A model generated the notes under the pieces. It was given only the letters and a program-made list of their open reading frames with translations. It made no database searches and had not been told where the DNA came from. A stretch of DNA of 64,000 nucleotides from contig NZ_CP061913.1 in the NCBI RefSeq assembly GCF_019904175.1, forward strand, positions 4,588,001-4,652,000, read 5' to 3'. The translations under genes were made by a program, and so were the position numbers. The DNA comes from Dactylosporangium vinaceum (lineage in GTDB: Bacteria; Actinomycetota; Actinomycetes; Mycobacteriales; Micromonosporaceae). The stretch's first letter is position 1. Each line of letters opens with the position of its first letter. This document shows, in pieces, positions 53,785 through 63,157 of this stretch.

Positions 53785-55266
53785 TCAAGCGACGACCGCG
53801 GCCGCCTTGCGGGCCGTCTTGATCCGGTACATGTCCGCGTCGGCGTCGCGCAACAGCGCGTCGAGCGCGGACGGGGCACCGCTGGCCACGCCGATGCTGG
53901 CGCCGACGAGCGCACCGTCGTAGGGCTCGCTCAGCGCCTCGGCGAGCCGGACGGCGAGGCGGCGGGCGGCGGCCGGGGTCGAGCCGGGCAGCACGACGGC
54001 GAACTCGTCACCGCCGAGGCGCACGGCCAGGTCCCGCTCGCCGATCCCGGCGGCCAGGCGCCGGGCCGCCGCCACCAGCAGGGCGTCGCCGGCATGGTGG
54101 CCGTAGTGGTCGTTCACCTGTTTGAAGCCGTCGAGGTCCAGCACCAGGATGCTCACCCCGCCGTCCGGCGGGAGCGCGGCCATGTGCTCGGCGAGCAGGG
54201 CCCGGTTCGCCAGCCCGGTCAGCGTGTCGTGGGTCGCCCGGTGGCGCAGCTCCTCGTGCAGCTGCCGCAGCTCCGCGTTGCTGCGGTCGAGGCTGGTGAG
54301 CAGCCGGTTGTTGTCGTGGAACGCGACGAGCTGCCGGGTCACCACGAGCAGGGTGATGAGCAGGACGCCGGCGGCGACACCCCACAGGCGGGGGTCCGCC
54401 CCGGTGGCGCCGAGCGCGAACATGAGCAGCAGCTCGGTGACGGCCACGGCCAGATACGGCATGACGCTGGTGCGCCGCCGCGGAGCCCGGGCGTGCTCAC
54501 CCGGCTGCCGCAGCTGCACCTCCTGCATCCGCAGGCTCGCCACGACGAGGAGGCACGACAGCAGTGACGCCACCGTCTCGACCCGCGGGTTCGAGCCGAT
54601 GATGATGATCGTCGCGGCCGAGCCCAGCGCCGTGCCGGCCACCCCGATGCAGCCGGCCACCCCGGCCAGGCGAGTGAACGGCGCCGTGCCGCTCAGGATG
54701 AGCTTCAGCACGCCGAGGACGACGACGAGCATGACGACCGACATGGCGGCGAACAGGACCCGGTCGGCGATGCGGGGACTGTCCAGGTGCGCGCCCAGGG
54801 CGAAGTACCACAGCAGCACCGCCACCCCGGCCAGCACCGTCGCCGCGTCCAGCCACAGCCGCAACCGCAGCCGCCCGGTGTCACCGAGCGGGTGGCGCAG
54901 CATGATGATGACGACGACTGTCATCGAGCACACCACGAGCGACGTCTGCACGAGGCTGATCGGCGTCCCCGGCCCGCCCCGCGCGACGAGCACTGTCTGC
55001 AGGCCGTCGCCGGTGGCGCACATCGCCCCGACGACCGTGAGCCCGCGCCAGAACCGGCGCGCGGGCCGGTCGCCGGCGTTGAGCGCGTGCAGCCGGCGGG
55101 AGAAGACGATGACGCAGACGTCCAGGCCCGTCTGGATGGCCCACGACAGCACGGAGCCGCCCGGCCCGGCGAGATACCAGCCGACCATGGCGACCGCGAG
55201 CGCTCCCATGCCGAGCAGCACGGGGTCGCGCAGCAGTGCCGGCGGCCGTCTCATGCCCATGCGCAT
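53785..55266 (-). CDS. Membrane diguanylate cyclase (GGDEF)
   Basis: 493 residues: about ten transmembrane helices to residue ~320, a coiled-coil linker (LDRSNAELRQLHEELRHRA) and a GGDEF domain with an intact GGDEF motif near residue 419. Upstream of it, ERD occupies the place of the RxxD inhibitory site; the first Arg is absent, so product inhibition may be weak. It makes c-di-GMP from GTP. The PilZ-tailed chemoreceptor at 14.3-16.2 kb could be a receptor for it. Confidence 0.92.
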   Translation of the reverse strand: MRMGMRRPPALLRDPVLLGMGALAVAMVGWYLAGPGGSVLSWAIQTGLDVCVIVFSRRLHALNAGDRPARRFWRGLTVVGAMCATGDGLQTVLVARGGPGTPISLVQTSLVVCSMTVVVIIMLRHPLGDTGRLRLRLWLDAATVLAGVAVLLWYFALGAHLDSPRIADRVLFAAMSVVMLVVVLGVLKLILSGTAPFTRLAGVAGCIGVAGTALGSAATIIIIGSNPRVETVASLLSCLLVVASLRMQEVQLRQPGEHARAPRRRTSVMPYLAVAVTELLLMFALGATGADPRLWGVAAGVLLITLLVVTRQLVAFHDNNRLLTSLDRSNAELRQLHEELRHRATHDTLTGLANRALLAEHMAALPPDGGVSILVLDLDGFKQVNDHYGHHAGDALLVAAARRLAAGIGERDLAVRLGGDEFAVVLPGSTPAAARRLAVRLAEALSEPYDGALVGASIGVASGAPSALDALLRDADADMYRIKTARKAAAVVA

Positions 55267-55327
55267 CGGCCGTCGGGCGGCGCAGCTGAGCGGTTCACCG
55301 GGGGGCCCGGGTCACTACCATGGCCCG

Positions 55328-56014
55328 GTGGATGTGCTGGATGAGGTACTGCACCGGGCCGGTGCCGACCCCGGTGTGCTCGGCGTGATCCTGACCGGCT
55401 CCCATGCGCGCGGTCTGGCCACCGCCCACTCCGACGTCGACGTGACGGTGGTGGTCGCCGAGCAGGAGGTGCCCTGGCGGCACGTCACGCGCACGGCGGT
55501 GCTCGACGAGGTGGTGTGCACGGCCGCCGCGCTCGCGGACACCTCGGTGCGGTGGCAGCGCTACGGGTACCGGGGCGCCAGGGTGCTGCTCGACCGGCTC
55601 GGCGGGGGCATCGCCGCGCTCGTGCAGCGCCAGGCGACCCCCTCGGCCGAGGAGGCGGCGGCGACCGGGCGGGCGGCGCTCGACGCCTACCTCAACCAGC
55701 TGTACCGGGCCGCGAAGAACCACTGCGCCGGTGCCGTGGCCGCGGCGGGTCTCGACCTCGCCGAGAGCGTGCCGTGGCTGCTGGAGACCGTGTTCGCGCT
55801 GCACGGCCGGCTGCGGCCGTACAACGCGTATCTGCAGTGGGAGCTCGACACCTACCCGCTCCCGGCGCCGTGGGCGCAGACCCTGCGGCCCGAGCGCGTG
55901 GGGCAGGTGCGCCATGTCACGGCGGTGGAGGCCCTGGCGGCGCAGCGGGGCCACGCCGACGTGCTCGCCGGGTGGGGTGAGGACCTCGACCTGATCCGGC
56001 GCTACGCGGGCTAG
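55328..56014 (+). CDS. Nucleotidyltransferase-fold protein
   Basis: 228 residues. The Pol-beta-like nucleotidyltransferase motif GSHARGLATAHSDVDVTVVV (G-S-x-A then D-x-D) is near residue 25, followed by a helical region with KNHCAGA and RLRPYNAYLQWELDTYPLP. It could nucleotidylate a small substrate such as an aminoglycoside, or be a regulator-type NTase. GTG 55328 follows TACCAT by six bases, suggesting a leaderless mRNA. It overlaps the ferredoxin stop by 4 bp. Confidence 0.82.
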   Translation: MDVLDEVLHRAGADPGVLGVILTGSHARGLATAHSDVDVTVVVAEQEVPWRHVTRTAVLDEVVCTAAALADTSVRWQRYGYRGARVLLDRLGGGIAALVQRQATPSAEEAAATGRAALDAYLNQLYRAAKNHCAGAVAAAGLDLAESVPWLLETVFALHGRLRPYNAYLQWELDTYPLPAPWAQTLRPERVGQVRHVTAVEALAAQRGHADVLAGWGEDLDLIRRYAG

Positions 56015-56223
56015 CGGGTCGCGGCGCGGTTCGTGTGGATCTCGATGACGGCGGCCGGGCAGCGGTTCGCGGCCTCGTACGCCGACTCCTGGTGCTCGGC
56101 CGGCGGGTGCTCGGCGATCAGGATCACCACGCCGTCGTCGTCGCGCTGGTCGAACACGTCAGGGGCGACGAGCGCGCACACGCCCGAGCCGATGCACTTG
56201 TCCACGTGGACCTCGACCCGCAT
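56011..56223 (-). CDS. Ferredoxin, [3Fe-4S] type, P450 partner
   Basis: 70 residues with the three-Cys pattern C-x5-C (CIGSGVC) and a late CP (NRCPAAV), typical of the small [3Fe-4S] ferredoxins that pass electrons to bacterial P450s. ATG overlaps the P450 stop (ATGA), so the two are co-translated. Confidence 0.92.
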   Translation of the reverse strand: MRVEVHVDKCIGSGVCALVAPDVFDQRDDDGVVILIAEHPPAEHQESAYEAANRCPAAVIEIHTNRAATR

Positions 56224-57452
56224 CAGTCCCCACCCTCACCCGAAGCCTCGATGCCGTCCCACGTCACGGGGACGGCGACCGGTCCCAGCACGGCCGACGC
56301 CACCTTGAACCGGATGTCCGCGAACGGCACGGCTAGGCGCAGTGTCGGGATCCGCCGCGGCAGGGCGGCCAGCACGGCGGTCAGTTCGAGCCGGGCCAGC
56401 TGCTGCCCGACGCACTGGTGGGGGCCGTGCCCGAAGCCGACGTGCGGGCCGGTGGGGCGGCCGATGTCGAGGCGGTCGCCGTCGGCGTACAGGGCCGGAT
56501 CGCGGTTGGCGGACTGGATCGCGACCACCACGTAGTCGCCGGCCTTGATCGGCTGCCCGGCGATCGTGGTGTCCTCGGTCGCCGCGCGCAGCAGGCCGCC
56601 ACCGACGCCGAGGTAGCGCACGAGCTCCTCGGCGCCCGCCGCGGCAAGTGTCGGGTCGTGGCGCAGCCGGGCCAGCTCCTGCGGGTGCTCCAGCAGCGCC
56701 AGCACGCCGTGGGCAATCATGCTGGCGGTGGTGTCGTAGCCGGCGACGAGCAGCCCCGCGCTCATCCGGACCAGCTCGGTGTCGGTGAACGGCCGCTCGG
56801 TCTGGTCGCTGCGCACGATCATGCGGCTGAGCACGTCCTCGCCCGGGGCGGCCCGGCGGGCGGCGACCATCCCGTAGAGGTACTCGAACAGCGGCTGCAT
56901 CGCGGCCGCCACGTCGGCGCCGCTCGACGCGCCCGCGAACAGCGCCTCGGCGGCGTGCTGGAACAGCGGGTGGTCGGCCGCGGGCACGTCGAGCATCCCG
57001 GCGATCACGGCCGTGGTGACCGGTTTGGCGAAGTCCGCGTAGAGCTCGGCCGGGGGCGCCGTCGCGGCCAGGGCGTCGATGCGCTCGTCGACGACGCGGC
57101 GCACCATCGGGCGCAGCTGCGCGATGCGGCGCATGTTCGACAGCTCCGGCGCCATGTGCCGGCGGAACCGCAGGTGCTCCGGTCCGTCCATGCGCGGGAA
57201 GTCGCCCTCGCCCGGCTCGCCGGCCGCGTAGCCGGCCAGGATGTGCGATCCGGTGCCGGGCCGGGTGCTGAACCGCTGCGGGTCGCCGAGCACCTCCCGG
57301 ACGTCGGCGTAGCGGGTGACGAGCCACGCCTCGATCCCGGTCGGGCACTCGACCCGGCTCACCGGGTGGTGTGCACGCAGCTCGGCGTAGTCCGGTGGCG
57401 GCCCGAACGGGCAGCGCTGCGCACCGGCGAGCGGCAGCGGCACCGCAGTCAT
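56223..57452 (-). CDS. Cytochrome P450
   Basis: 409 residues. The heme Cys is in FGHGPHQCVG near residue 347, the K-helix ExxR in EELVR, and the oxygen-binding I-helix in VAGYDTTASM. It is a CYP105/107-like soluble bacterial P450 that hydroxylates or otherwise oxidises an unknown substrate, using the coupled ferredoxin. GGGGG lies seven bases before ATG 57452. It is divergent from the catabolic operon, sharing a 198-bp gap with several palindromes. Confidence 0.93.
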   Translation of the reverse strand: MTAVPLPLAGAQRCPFGPPPDYAELRAHHPVSRVECPTGIEAWLVTRYADVREVLGDPQRFSTRPGTGSHILAGYAAGEPGEGDFPRMDGPEHLRFRRHMAPELSNMRRIAQLRPMVRRVVDERIDALAATAPPAELYADFAKPVTTAVIAGMLDVPAADHPLFQHAAEALFAGASSGADVAAAMQPLFEYLYGMVAARRAAPGEDVLSRMIVRSDQTERPFTDTELVRMSAGLLVAGYDTTASMIAHGVLALLEHPQELARLRHDPTLAAAGAEELVRYLGVGGGLLRAATEDTTIAGQPIKAGDYVVVAIQSANRDPALYADGDRLDIGRPTGPHVGFGHGPHQCVGQQLARLELTAVLAALPRRIPTLRLAVPFADIRFKVASAVLGPVAVPVTWDGIEASGEGGD

Positions 57453-57516
57453 CGAAAACCCCCGATCGCAGTCACTGATGCTCATCCTTATCGATATCCG
57501 GACGACACGCCAAGCC

Positions 57517-57532
57517 CTTCGCGCCCGCGAAG
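57517..57532. promoter_or_regulatory. Palindrome CTTCGCG-CC-CGCGAAG
   Basis: Perfect 7-2-7 dyad 65 bp upstream of the P450 start. Candidate operator for the P450-ferredoxin unit. Confidence 0.55.
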
Positions 57533-57540
57533 TTCGATGG

Positions 57541-57560
57541 AACCCGGCGAAACCCGGCGA
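57541..57560. repeat. Exact 10-bp tandem repeat AACCCGGCGA
   Basis: Two head-to-tail copies of AACCCGGCGA in the P450/dehydrogenase divergent gap, next to the 57517-57532 palindrome. Possible regulator-binding direct repeat. Confidence 0.5.
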
Positions 57561-57613
57561 AAAGGTGTGACCTCGGTGGATCATGTAAAGAGCTGGTAAC
57601 AGGTGAAAGTCGG

Positions 57614-57623
57614 TTGTCGACAA
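57614..57623. promoter_or_regulatory. TTGTCGACAA palindrome before the catabolic operon
   Basis: A perfect 10-bp dyad 27 bp upstream of the dehydrogenase start. The form TTGT-x2-ACAA is that of FadR/GntR-family (FCD) operators. Placement over the likely promoter suggests repression of the whole operon. No gntR gene lies in view on this side, so the regulator may be encoded downstream of the window. Confidence 0.6.
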
Positions 57624-57650
57624 TCAGCCGTCGACCGTTAAGGTTCTCGC

Positions 57651-58634
57651 ATGCCCCAGACCGCGGCGCTGATCGCCACCTACCTGGAGCCCGAGCTCGT
57701 CGGCCGGATCGCGGCGGAGCCGGGCGTCGAGGTGCTCTACGAGCCGGAACTCCTGCCGGTTCCGCGGTACCGCTGCGACCACACCGGCACCGCCCGTGAC
57801 CTGACCCCGGACCAGCAGGCCCGCTGGGCCCGGCTGCTCGAGCGGGCCGACGTCGCCTTCGACTTCGACTGGCAGGCCCCCGCCGAGCTCCCGCGGCGCG
57901 CCCCCAACCTGCGCTGGGTCCAGGGCACCAGCGCCGGCATCGGCGGGTTCGTCAACCGCACCGGCCTGGACCGCACCGACCTGACGTTCACGACCGCCGC
58001 CGGCATCCACGCCGTGCCCCTCGCCGAGTTCGCCGTCACCGGCGCCCTCTACTTCATCAAGGGCGTCCCCGAGCTGCGCCGCCGCCAGGCCGCGCACCGC
58101 TGGGAGCGCTACACCACCACGCAGCTCGCCGGGCGGACCGTCACCGTCGTCGGCCTGGGCGGCATGGGCCGGGAGGTCGCCCGCGCGTTCGCGGCCCTCG
58201 GCACCAAGGTGCTCGGCCTGGGCCGCGACCGCATCGGCGAGCTCGACGAGGTGCTGCCCGGCACCGACGTCCTCGTCCTGTGCTGCCCCCTCACCCCGCG
58301 GACCGAGGGCCTCATCGGCGCCGAGCAGCTCGCCCTGCTCCCGCACGGCGCGATCATCGTCAACATCTCCCGCGGCCAGGTCCTCGACGAGCCCGCGCTG
58401 CTGCAGGCCCTGACGTCCGGGCGGGTCAGCGCCGCGCTCGACGTCTTCGGCACCGAGCCCCTGCCGGCCGGGTCGCCGCTGTGGGACCTGGACAACGTGC
58501 TCGTCTCGCCGCACTCGGCCTCGACCGTCGCCACCGAGAACGCCGCGCTCACCGACCTGTTCTGCGACAACCTGCGCCGCTACCGCGCCGGGGAGCCGCT
58601 GCGCAACCTCTACCACCGCGACCGCGGCTACTAA
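57651..58634 (+). CDS. D-2-hydroxyacid dehydrogenase family protein
   Basis: 327 residues. NAD-binding loop VVGLGGMGREVARAF near residue 165; catalytic Arg in NISRGQVLDEP, Glu in FGTEPLP and His in SPHSASTV, all intact. It interconverts a 2-oxo and a D-2-hydroxy acid. First gene of an operon with a DHDPS-family lyase, an SDR and an aminotransferase, and upstream of a solute importer, so it probably acts in breakdown of an imported amino-acid-like compound. Confidence 0.88.
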   Translation: MPQTAALIATYLEPELVGRIAAEPGVEVLYEPELLPVPRYRCDHTGTARDLTPDQQARWARLLERADVAFDFDWQAPAELPRRAPNLRWVQGTSAGIGGFVNRTGLDRTDLTFTTAAGIHAVPLAEFAVTGALYFIKGVPELRRRQAAHRWERYTTTQLAGRTVTVVGLGGMGREVARAFAALGTKVLGLGRDRIGELDEVLPGTDVLVLCCPLTPRTEGLIGAEQLALLPHGAIIVNISRGQVLDEPALLQALTSGRVSAALDVFGTEPLPAGSPLWDLDNVLVSPHSASTVATENAALTDLFCDNLRRYRAGEPLRNLYHRDRGY

Positions 58635-58642
58635 GGAGCCTC

Positions 58643-59542
58643 ATGCTCACGGGAACCTGGTACATCAGCCCGACCCCGTTCACCGACGCCGGTGACGTGG
58701 ACGCGGCGAGCCTGGAGCGGATCGTCGCCGCCGCGGCGAGCTGGGGCGTCGACGGGATCACCATCCTCGGTGTCATGGGCGAGGCGGCCGACCTCACCGC
58801 GGCCGAGCGCGAGACGGTCCTGTCCACCGTCGCCGCGGCCGCCGCGGGCACGGTGCCCTTCGCGGTCGGCTGCTCGGCCCCGTCCGCGGCCGTCGTCGCG
58901 GCCAACGCCCGCCGCGCCGCCGCGGCCGGCGCGGCCGCCGTGATGGTCTCGGCTCCGCCGCTGCTCAAGGACACCGACCAGATCGCCGCCTTCTACCGCG
59001 CGGCCGACGCCGGCATCGCGGTCATCGTCCAGGACGAGCCGGCCGCGACCGGGGTCAACCTGCCGGTGTCGGCGCTGCTGGCCGCCCTGGACGCCAGCGG
59101 CAGCACCGTCGTCAAGCTCGAGGACCCGCCGACCCCGCCGAAGATCGGCAAGCTCCTGGCCCAACGGCCCGACCTCACCGTGTTCGGCGGCCTCGGCGGC
59201 GTCAGCGCATACTCGGAGCTGCGCCGCGGCGCCGCCGGCACGATGACCGGCTTCGCCTACCCGGAGATCCTCCGCGCGATCCGCCTCGCCTTCGAGCGCG
59301 GTGACCGCGCGGCCGCGGCCCGCATCTACGACCGCTTCCTGCCCTACATCGTCTTCGAGGGCCAGCTCCGCGTCGGCCTCGGCATCCGCAAGGAGGTCCT
59401 GCGCCGTCGCGGCGTCATCGCCACCGCCCGCACCCGCGCCCTCAACCCCCTGCCGGACGAGGCCACCCTGGCCGAGCTCGACGACGTCCTGGCCCGCGTC
59501 GGCCTGACCCCGTCGATCGACCCGTTCGAGGTGCCGGCGTGA
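58643..59542 (+). CDS. Dihydrodipicolinate synthase/N-acetylneuraminate lyase family aldolase
   Basis: 299 residues, a Schiff-base TIM-barrel lyase. The pyruvate-binding region reads ILGVMGEAADL (GTTGE in the reference) and the Schiff-base Lys is in TVVKLEDPPTP. The Tyr of the YNxP motif is replaced (VIVQDEPAATG), as in several family branches with non-lysine roles. It cleaves or forms a pyruvate-containing adduct. AGGAG directly precedes ATG 58643, nine bases after the dehydrogenase. Confidence 0.87.
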   Translation: MLTGTWYISPTPFTDAGDVDAASLERIVAAAASWGVDGITILGVMGEAADLTAAERETVLSTVAAAAAGTVPFAVGCSAPSAAVVAANARRAAAAGAAAVMVSAPPLLKDTDQIAAFYRAADAGIAVIVQDEPAATGVNLPVSALLAALDASGSTVVKLEDPPTPPKIGKLLAQRPDLTVFGGLGGVSAYSELRRGAAGTMTGFAYPEILRAIRLAFERGDRAAAARIYDRFLPYIVFEGQLRVGLGIRKEVLRRRGVIATARTRALNPLPDEATLAELDDVLARVGLTPSIDPFEVPA

Positions 59543-60309
59543 CCGCGGTGATCGGCGGCGCCGGCTCCGGCCTCGGCGCGGCCATCGCCGACGAACTGGC
59601 GGGCCGCGGCCACGACCTGCTGCTGTGGGCCCGCAACCGGGACCGCCTCGACACCGTCGCGGCCGGCCTGCGGGCCCGGCACGGCGTCACCGTCCACACC
59701 CTCAGCGCCGACGCCACCACCCCCGACGCCGCCGAAACCGTCGCGGCCGCGGCCGCCGGCACGCTCGGCTCCGTCGATGTGCTGGTCCTCAACGCCGGGG
59801 GGCCGCCGCCCGTCCCCGCCGACCGCACCGACGCCGACGGCTGGCGGACCGCGCTGCAGCTGCTCACCGTCACCCCGATCGACCTCGCGACCCGGCTCCT
59901 GCCCGGCATGCGCGAACGCCGCCGCGGCCGGATCATCGCCGTGCTCTCCTCGGGGGTACGCGAGCCGCTGCCCGACCTGTCCTACTCCAACGGCGGCCGG
60001 GCCGCCCTCGCCGCCTGGCTCAAGACCGTCGGACGGCTCGTCGCCGCGGACGGCGTGACAGTCAACGGCGTCGTGCCCGGCCGAATCGACACCGAGCGGG
60101 TCGCCGCCCTGGACGCCGGCCGGGCCCAGCGCACCGGCAAGGACGTCGCCGAGGTCCGCAGCGCCGCGATGGCCGACATCCCGGCCGGCCGCTACGGCAA
60201 GCCCGCCGAGTTCGCGGCCGTCGTGGGCTTCCTGAGCTCGCCGGAGGCGTCCTACGTGACCGCCAGCCTGCTCTCCGTCGACGGCGGCCTGATGCGGAGC
60301 CTGACATGA
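59539..60309 (+). CDS. Short-chain dehydrogenase/reductase lacking the canonical active-site Lys
   Basis: 256 residues. The nucleotide loop GGAGSGLGAAIADEL and structural NAG (LVLNAGGPPP) are normal. At the active site LSYSNGGRAALAAWLK the Tyr is present but the Lys of YxxxK is Gly, with an Arg one position later and Lys eight further on. This is seen in a minority SDR branch and may mean altered proton relay. GTG 59539 overlaps the lyase stop (GTGA) and its own stop overlaps the next ATG. Confidence 0.85.
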   Translation: MTAVIGGAGSGLGAAIADELAGRGHDLLLWARNRDRLDTVAAGLRARHGVTVHTLSADATTPDAAETVAAAAAGTLGSVDVLVLNAGGPPPVPADRTDADGWRTALQLLTVTPIDLATRLLPGMRERRRGRIIAVLSSGVREPLPDLSYSNGGRAALAAWLKTVGRLVAADGVTVNGVVPGRIDTERVAALDAGRAQRTGKDVAEVRSAAMADIPAGRYGKPAEFAAVVGFLSSPEASYVTASLLSVDGGLMRSLT

Positions 60310-61442
60310 CGTCTCCGGCGATCTCGCCCGAGGTCGCGTCGACCCCCGCATCCGGCATCCGGGCCGTCGCCAACGCCGCCTGGGCCGTGCCCGGCGCCGT
60401 GCACCTCGAGTTCGGCGAGCCCGACTTCCCGACCCCGCCGCACATCGTCGAGGCCGCCCACGCCGCCGCGCTCGCCGGGCACACCCGCTACGGCCCGAGC
60501 GCCGGGCTGCCGGCCATGCGCGAGGCGGTCACCGCGAAGCTGGCCCGGGACAACGACCTCGACGGCGTCACCCCGGACCGCGTGGTGGTCAGCGCCGGCG
60601 GTGTCGGCGCCCTGTTCTCCACCTACCGGACGCTGCTGTCGAACGGTGACGAGATACTGGTGCCGGACCCGGGCTGGACCAACTTCTCCACCCTGGCCAC
60701 CATGCTCGGCGCGGTCCCGCGCGGCTACCGTCTGGACCCGGCCACCAACCACAGCCCCGACTACGACCACCTCGACCGCCTCCGGACCGACCGCACCCGG
60801 GCGATCGTCATCAACTCGCCGTCCAACCCGGTCGGCTACCAGTGGACCGCCGCACAGCTCGCCACCGTCGGTGCGTGGGCCGGCACCCACAACCTGGTCG
60901 TGATCTCCGACGAGTGCTACGACCAGCTGTGGCTCGACAGGCCCGCCGTGACGTTCTCCAAGGCGGCGCCCGGCACGCCGTTCGTCAGCGTCTTCTCGCT
61001 GTCGAAGAGCTACGCGATGACCGGCTGGCGGGTCGGCTACGCGCTCACCACACCCGAGCTCGCGGCCGGCATCACGCGGGTGCAGGAGGCCACGGCGTCC
61101 TGCGTCAACACCGTGACCCAGCACGCCGCGATCGCCGCCCTCACCGGCGAGCAGTCCTGCGTCGCGGACATGCGCAGCGCCTACCGCGACCGCCGCGACA
61201 CCGCCCTGGAAACCGCGAAAGCCCTCGGACTGCCGGCCACCCGGCCGGCCGGCGCGTTCTACCTCTGGCTCGAATCCGACGTGTCCCCATTGGACCTGCT
61301 GCACCGGACCGGCACCGCAGTAGCGCCCGGCTCCGCGTTCGGTGCCGAGGGAGCCGGTCACGTCCGGCTCTCCCTCGCGGCCGCGAAAGACGACATCGTC
61401 CGCGGCCTGAGGAACCTGGCAACACCCCCATCCCCCCAGTAA
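60306..61442 (+). CDS. Class I/II PLP aminotransferase
   Basis: 378 residues. Schiff-base Lys in FSLSKSYAMTGWRVGY, PLP phosphate/ring contacts NSPSNPVGY and ISDECYDQLW, C-terminal Arg in HVRLSLA. It is of the aspartate-aminotransferase-fold type with broad amino-donor families. ATG 60306 overlaps the SDR stop. In the operon it could deaminate the imported substrate or reaminate a 2-oxo product. Confidence 0.9.
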   Translation: MTSPAISPEVASTPASGIRAVANAAWAVPGAVHLEFGEPDFPTPPHIVEAAHAAALAGHTRYGPSAGLPAMREAVTAKLARDNDLDGVTPDRVVVSAGGVGALFSTYRTLLSNGDEILVPDPGWTNFSTLATMLGAVPRGYRLDPATNHSPDYDHLDRLRTDRTRAIVINSPSNPVGYQWTAAQLATVGAWAGTHNLVVISDECYDQLWLDRPAVTFSKAAPGTPFVSVFSLSKSYAMTGWRVGYALTTPELAAGITRVQEATASCVNTVTQHAAIAALTGEQSCVADMRSAYRDRRDTALETAKALGLPATRPAGAFYLWLESDVSPLDLLHRTGTAVAPGSAFGAEGAGHVRLSLAAAKDDIVRGLRNLATPPSPQ

Positions 61443-61462
61443 GCACAGTGAAGGAGGCGTAG

Positions 61463-63085
61463 ATGCCTTCCAAGCCGAAGATCCTCCTGGCGGCGTTCAC
61501 CGCCGGCGTGGTCGCCCTGACCGCGGCCTGCGGCGGCGACGCCAAGGACTCCACCCAGAACTCCGGCGGCGGTGACCAGGCCCGCTACGGCGGCACCATG
61601 ACCGTGGCCTACCAGAGTGACCCCAAGACCTTCGACCCGGCGGTGTGCTACGACGCCACCTGCTGGAACAACATGCGCATGCTGTACGACCGGCTCTACG
61701 ACTACGTCGGCGACACCATGAACATCGAGCCCCAGGCCGCGACCGCCCTGCCCGAGGTGAGCGCGGACGGGCTCACGTACACCATCAAGATCCGCTCCGG
61801 GATGACCTTCAGCGACGGCAAGACGGTCACCGCGAAGGACTTCGTGTACTCCTTCACCCGCATCCTCGACCCGGCCACCAAGTCGCCGGTGCAGAGCTTC
61901 TGGACCGGGATCGCCGGCGCCGCCGACTACGCGAAGGCGCCGACCGGCTCGCTCGCCGGCATCACCGCGACCGACGACAGCACCCTGCAGGTCAAGCTCA
62001 CCGCGCCCAACAGCTCGTTCAAGTACGTCCTGGCGATGCCGCACGCGTCGGTCATCGAGTCGGGCACGGCGAGCAAGCCCGTCGGCTCCGGCCCGTTCGT
62101 GATGGACCACTTCACGCCCGGCCAGGAGATCGTCGTCAACCGCAACCCCAAGTACTGGGACGCGCCGAAGCCGTACGTCGACAAGGTCGTCGAGAAGCTC
62201 GGCGTCGACCCGCACGTGCAGCTGCTGTCGCTGCAGAAGGGCACCATCGACCTGATGGGCGACCCGATCCCGGCCGCCGACTACCTCACCGTCGCGGGCG
62301 ACGCGGCGCTCAAGCCGCAGATCAAGACGATCGTGAAGCCGTCGACGTACTACGTCACCATGAACACGCAGATGGCGCCGTTCGACAACCCGAAGGTCCG
62401 CGAGGCCGTCTCCTACGCCTTCGACCGCACCTTCCTGCTCAAGCTCGTCGCCGGGCAGGGCACCGTCGCCAACGAGTACCTGCCGCCGGGCATCACCGGC
62501 TACACCAAGGACAAGCTCGTCCACGACCAGGACATCGCCAAAGCCAAGCAGCTGCTGGCCGAGGCGGGCTTCCCGAACGGCTTCTCGACCACGATGTACT
62601 CGTGGAACACCTCGCCGTGGACCGCGCTGCTGCCCCAGCTGCAGCAGGACCTCGGCAAGATCGGCATCACGGTCGACGCGAAGCCGGTGCAGCAGAGCGC
62701 GTTCTTCGACCTCGCCGGCACCCCGAACAAGGCGCCGATGACGCTGACGTTCTGGGTCGCGGACTACCCCGACGCCAGCGACTTCTACCAGGCCCTGCTG
62801 TCCTGCGGGGCGGCGATCCCGGGCGGGCAGAACTACCCGTTCTACTGCAACAAGAACGTCGACGCCCTGGTCGACCAGGCCCTCGCGGCCAAGGACAACG
62901 ACGCCGCCACGGCGATCTACGTCCAGGCGACCAAGGCGATGCTCGCCGACAACCCGGTCGTGCCGCTCTACTACGGCTCCAAGACCGAGGTGTTCGGCAA
63001 GACCGTCGGCGGCTACCACTCGCAGCCGATCTGGGGCTGGGACATGACCAACTACTGGAAGACGACGGGCACCGCCAGTCGCTGA
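61463..63085 (+). CDS. Lipoprotein substrate-binding protein of an oligopeptide/opine-type ABC importer (SBP_bac_5)
   Basis: 540 residues. A signal peptide ends in the lipobox LTAAC (Cys near residue 23), so the mature protein is lipid-anchored outside the membrane. The SBP_bac_5 hallmark appears as QSDPKTFDPAVCYD and LVPDxxx-type early elements, then FSDGKTVTAKDFVYSFTRI. The family binds peptides, opines, nickel or sugars. It lies 20 bp after the aminotransferase, so the operon couples uptake and metabolism. Confidence 0.9.
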   Translation: MPSKPKILLAAFTAGVVALTAACGGDAKDSTQNSGGGDQARYGGTMTVAYQSDPKTFDPAVCYDATCWNNMRMLYDRLYDYVGDTMNIEPQAATALPEVSADGLTYTIKIRSGMTFSDGKTVTAKDFVYSFTRILDPATKSPVQSFWTGIAGAADYAKAPTGSLAGITATDDSTLQVKLTAPNSSFKYVLAMPHASVIESGTASKPVGSGPFVMDHFTPGQEIVVNRNPKYWDAPKPYVDKVVEKLGVDPHVQLLSLQKGTIDLMGDPIPAADYLTVAGDAALKPQIKTIVKPSTYYVTMNTQMAPFDNPKVREAVSYAFDRTFLLKLVAGQGTVANEYLPPGITGYTKDKLVHDQDIAKAKQLLAEAGFPNGFSTTMYSWNTSPWTALLPQLQQDLGKIGITVDAKPVQQSAFFDLAGTPNKAPMTLTFWVADYPDASDFYQALLSCGAAIPGGQNYPFYCNKNVDALVDQALAAKDNDAATAIYVQATKAMLADNPVVPLYYGSKTEVFGKTVGGYHSQPIWGWDMTNYWKTTGTASR

Positions 63086-63157
63086 CCCGGTACTCCCGCC
63101 GGGGGTCGCTGAGCACACTCGAGGCCCCCGGCGGGGCGCCCAGACGAGGACACCGAT

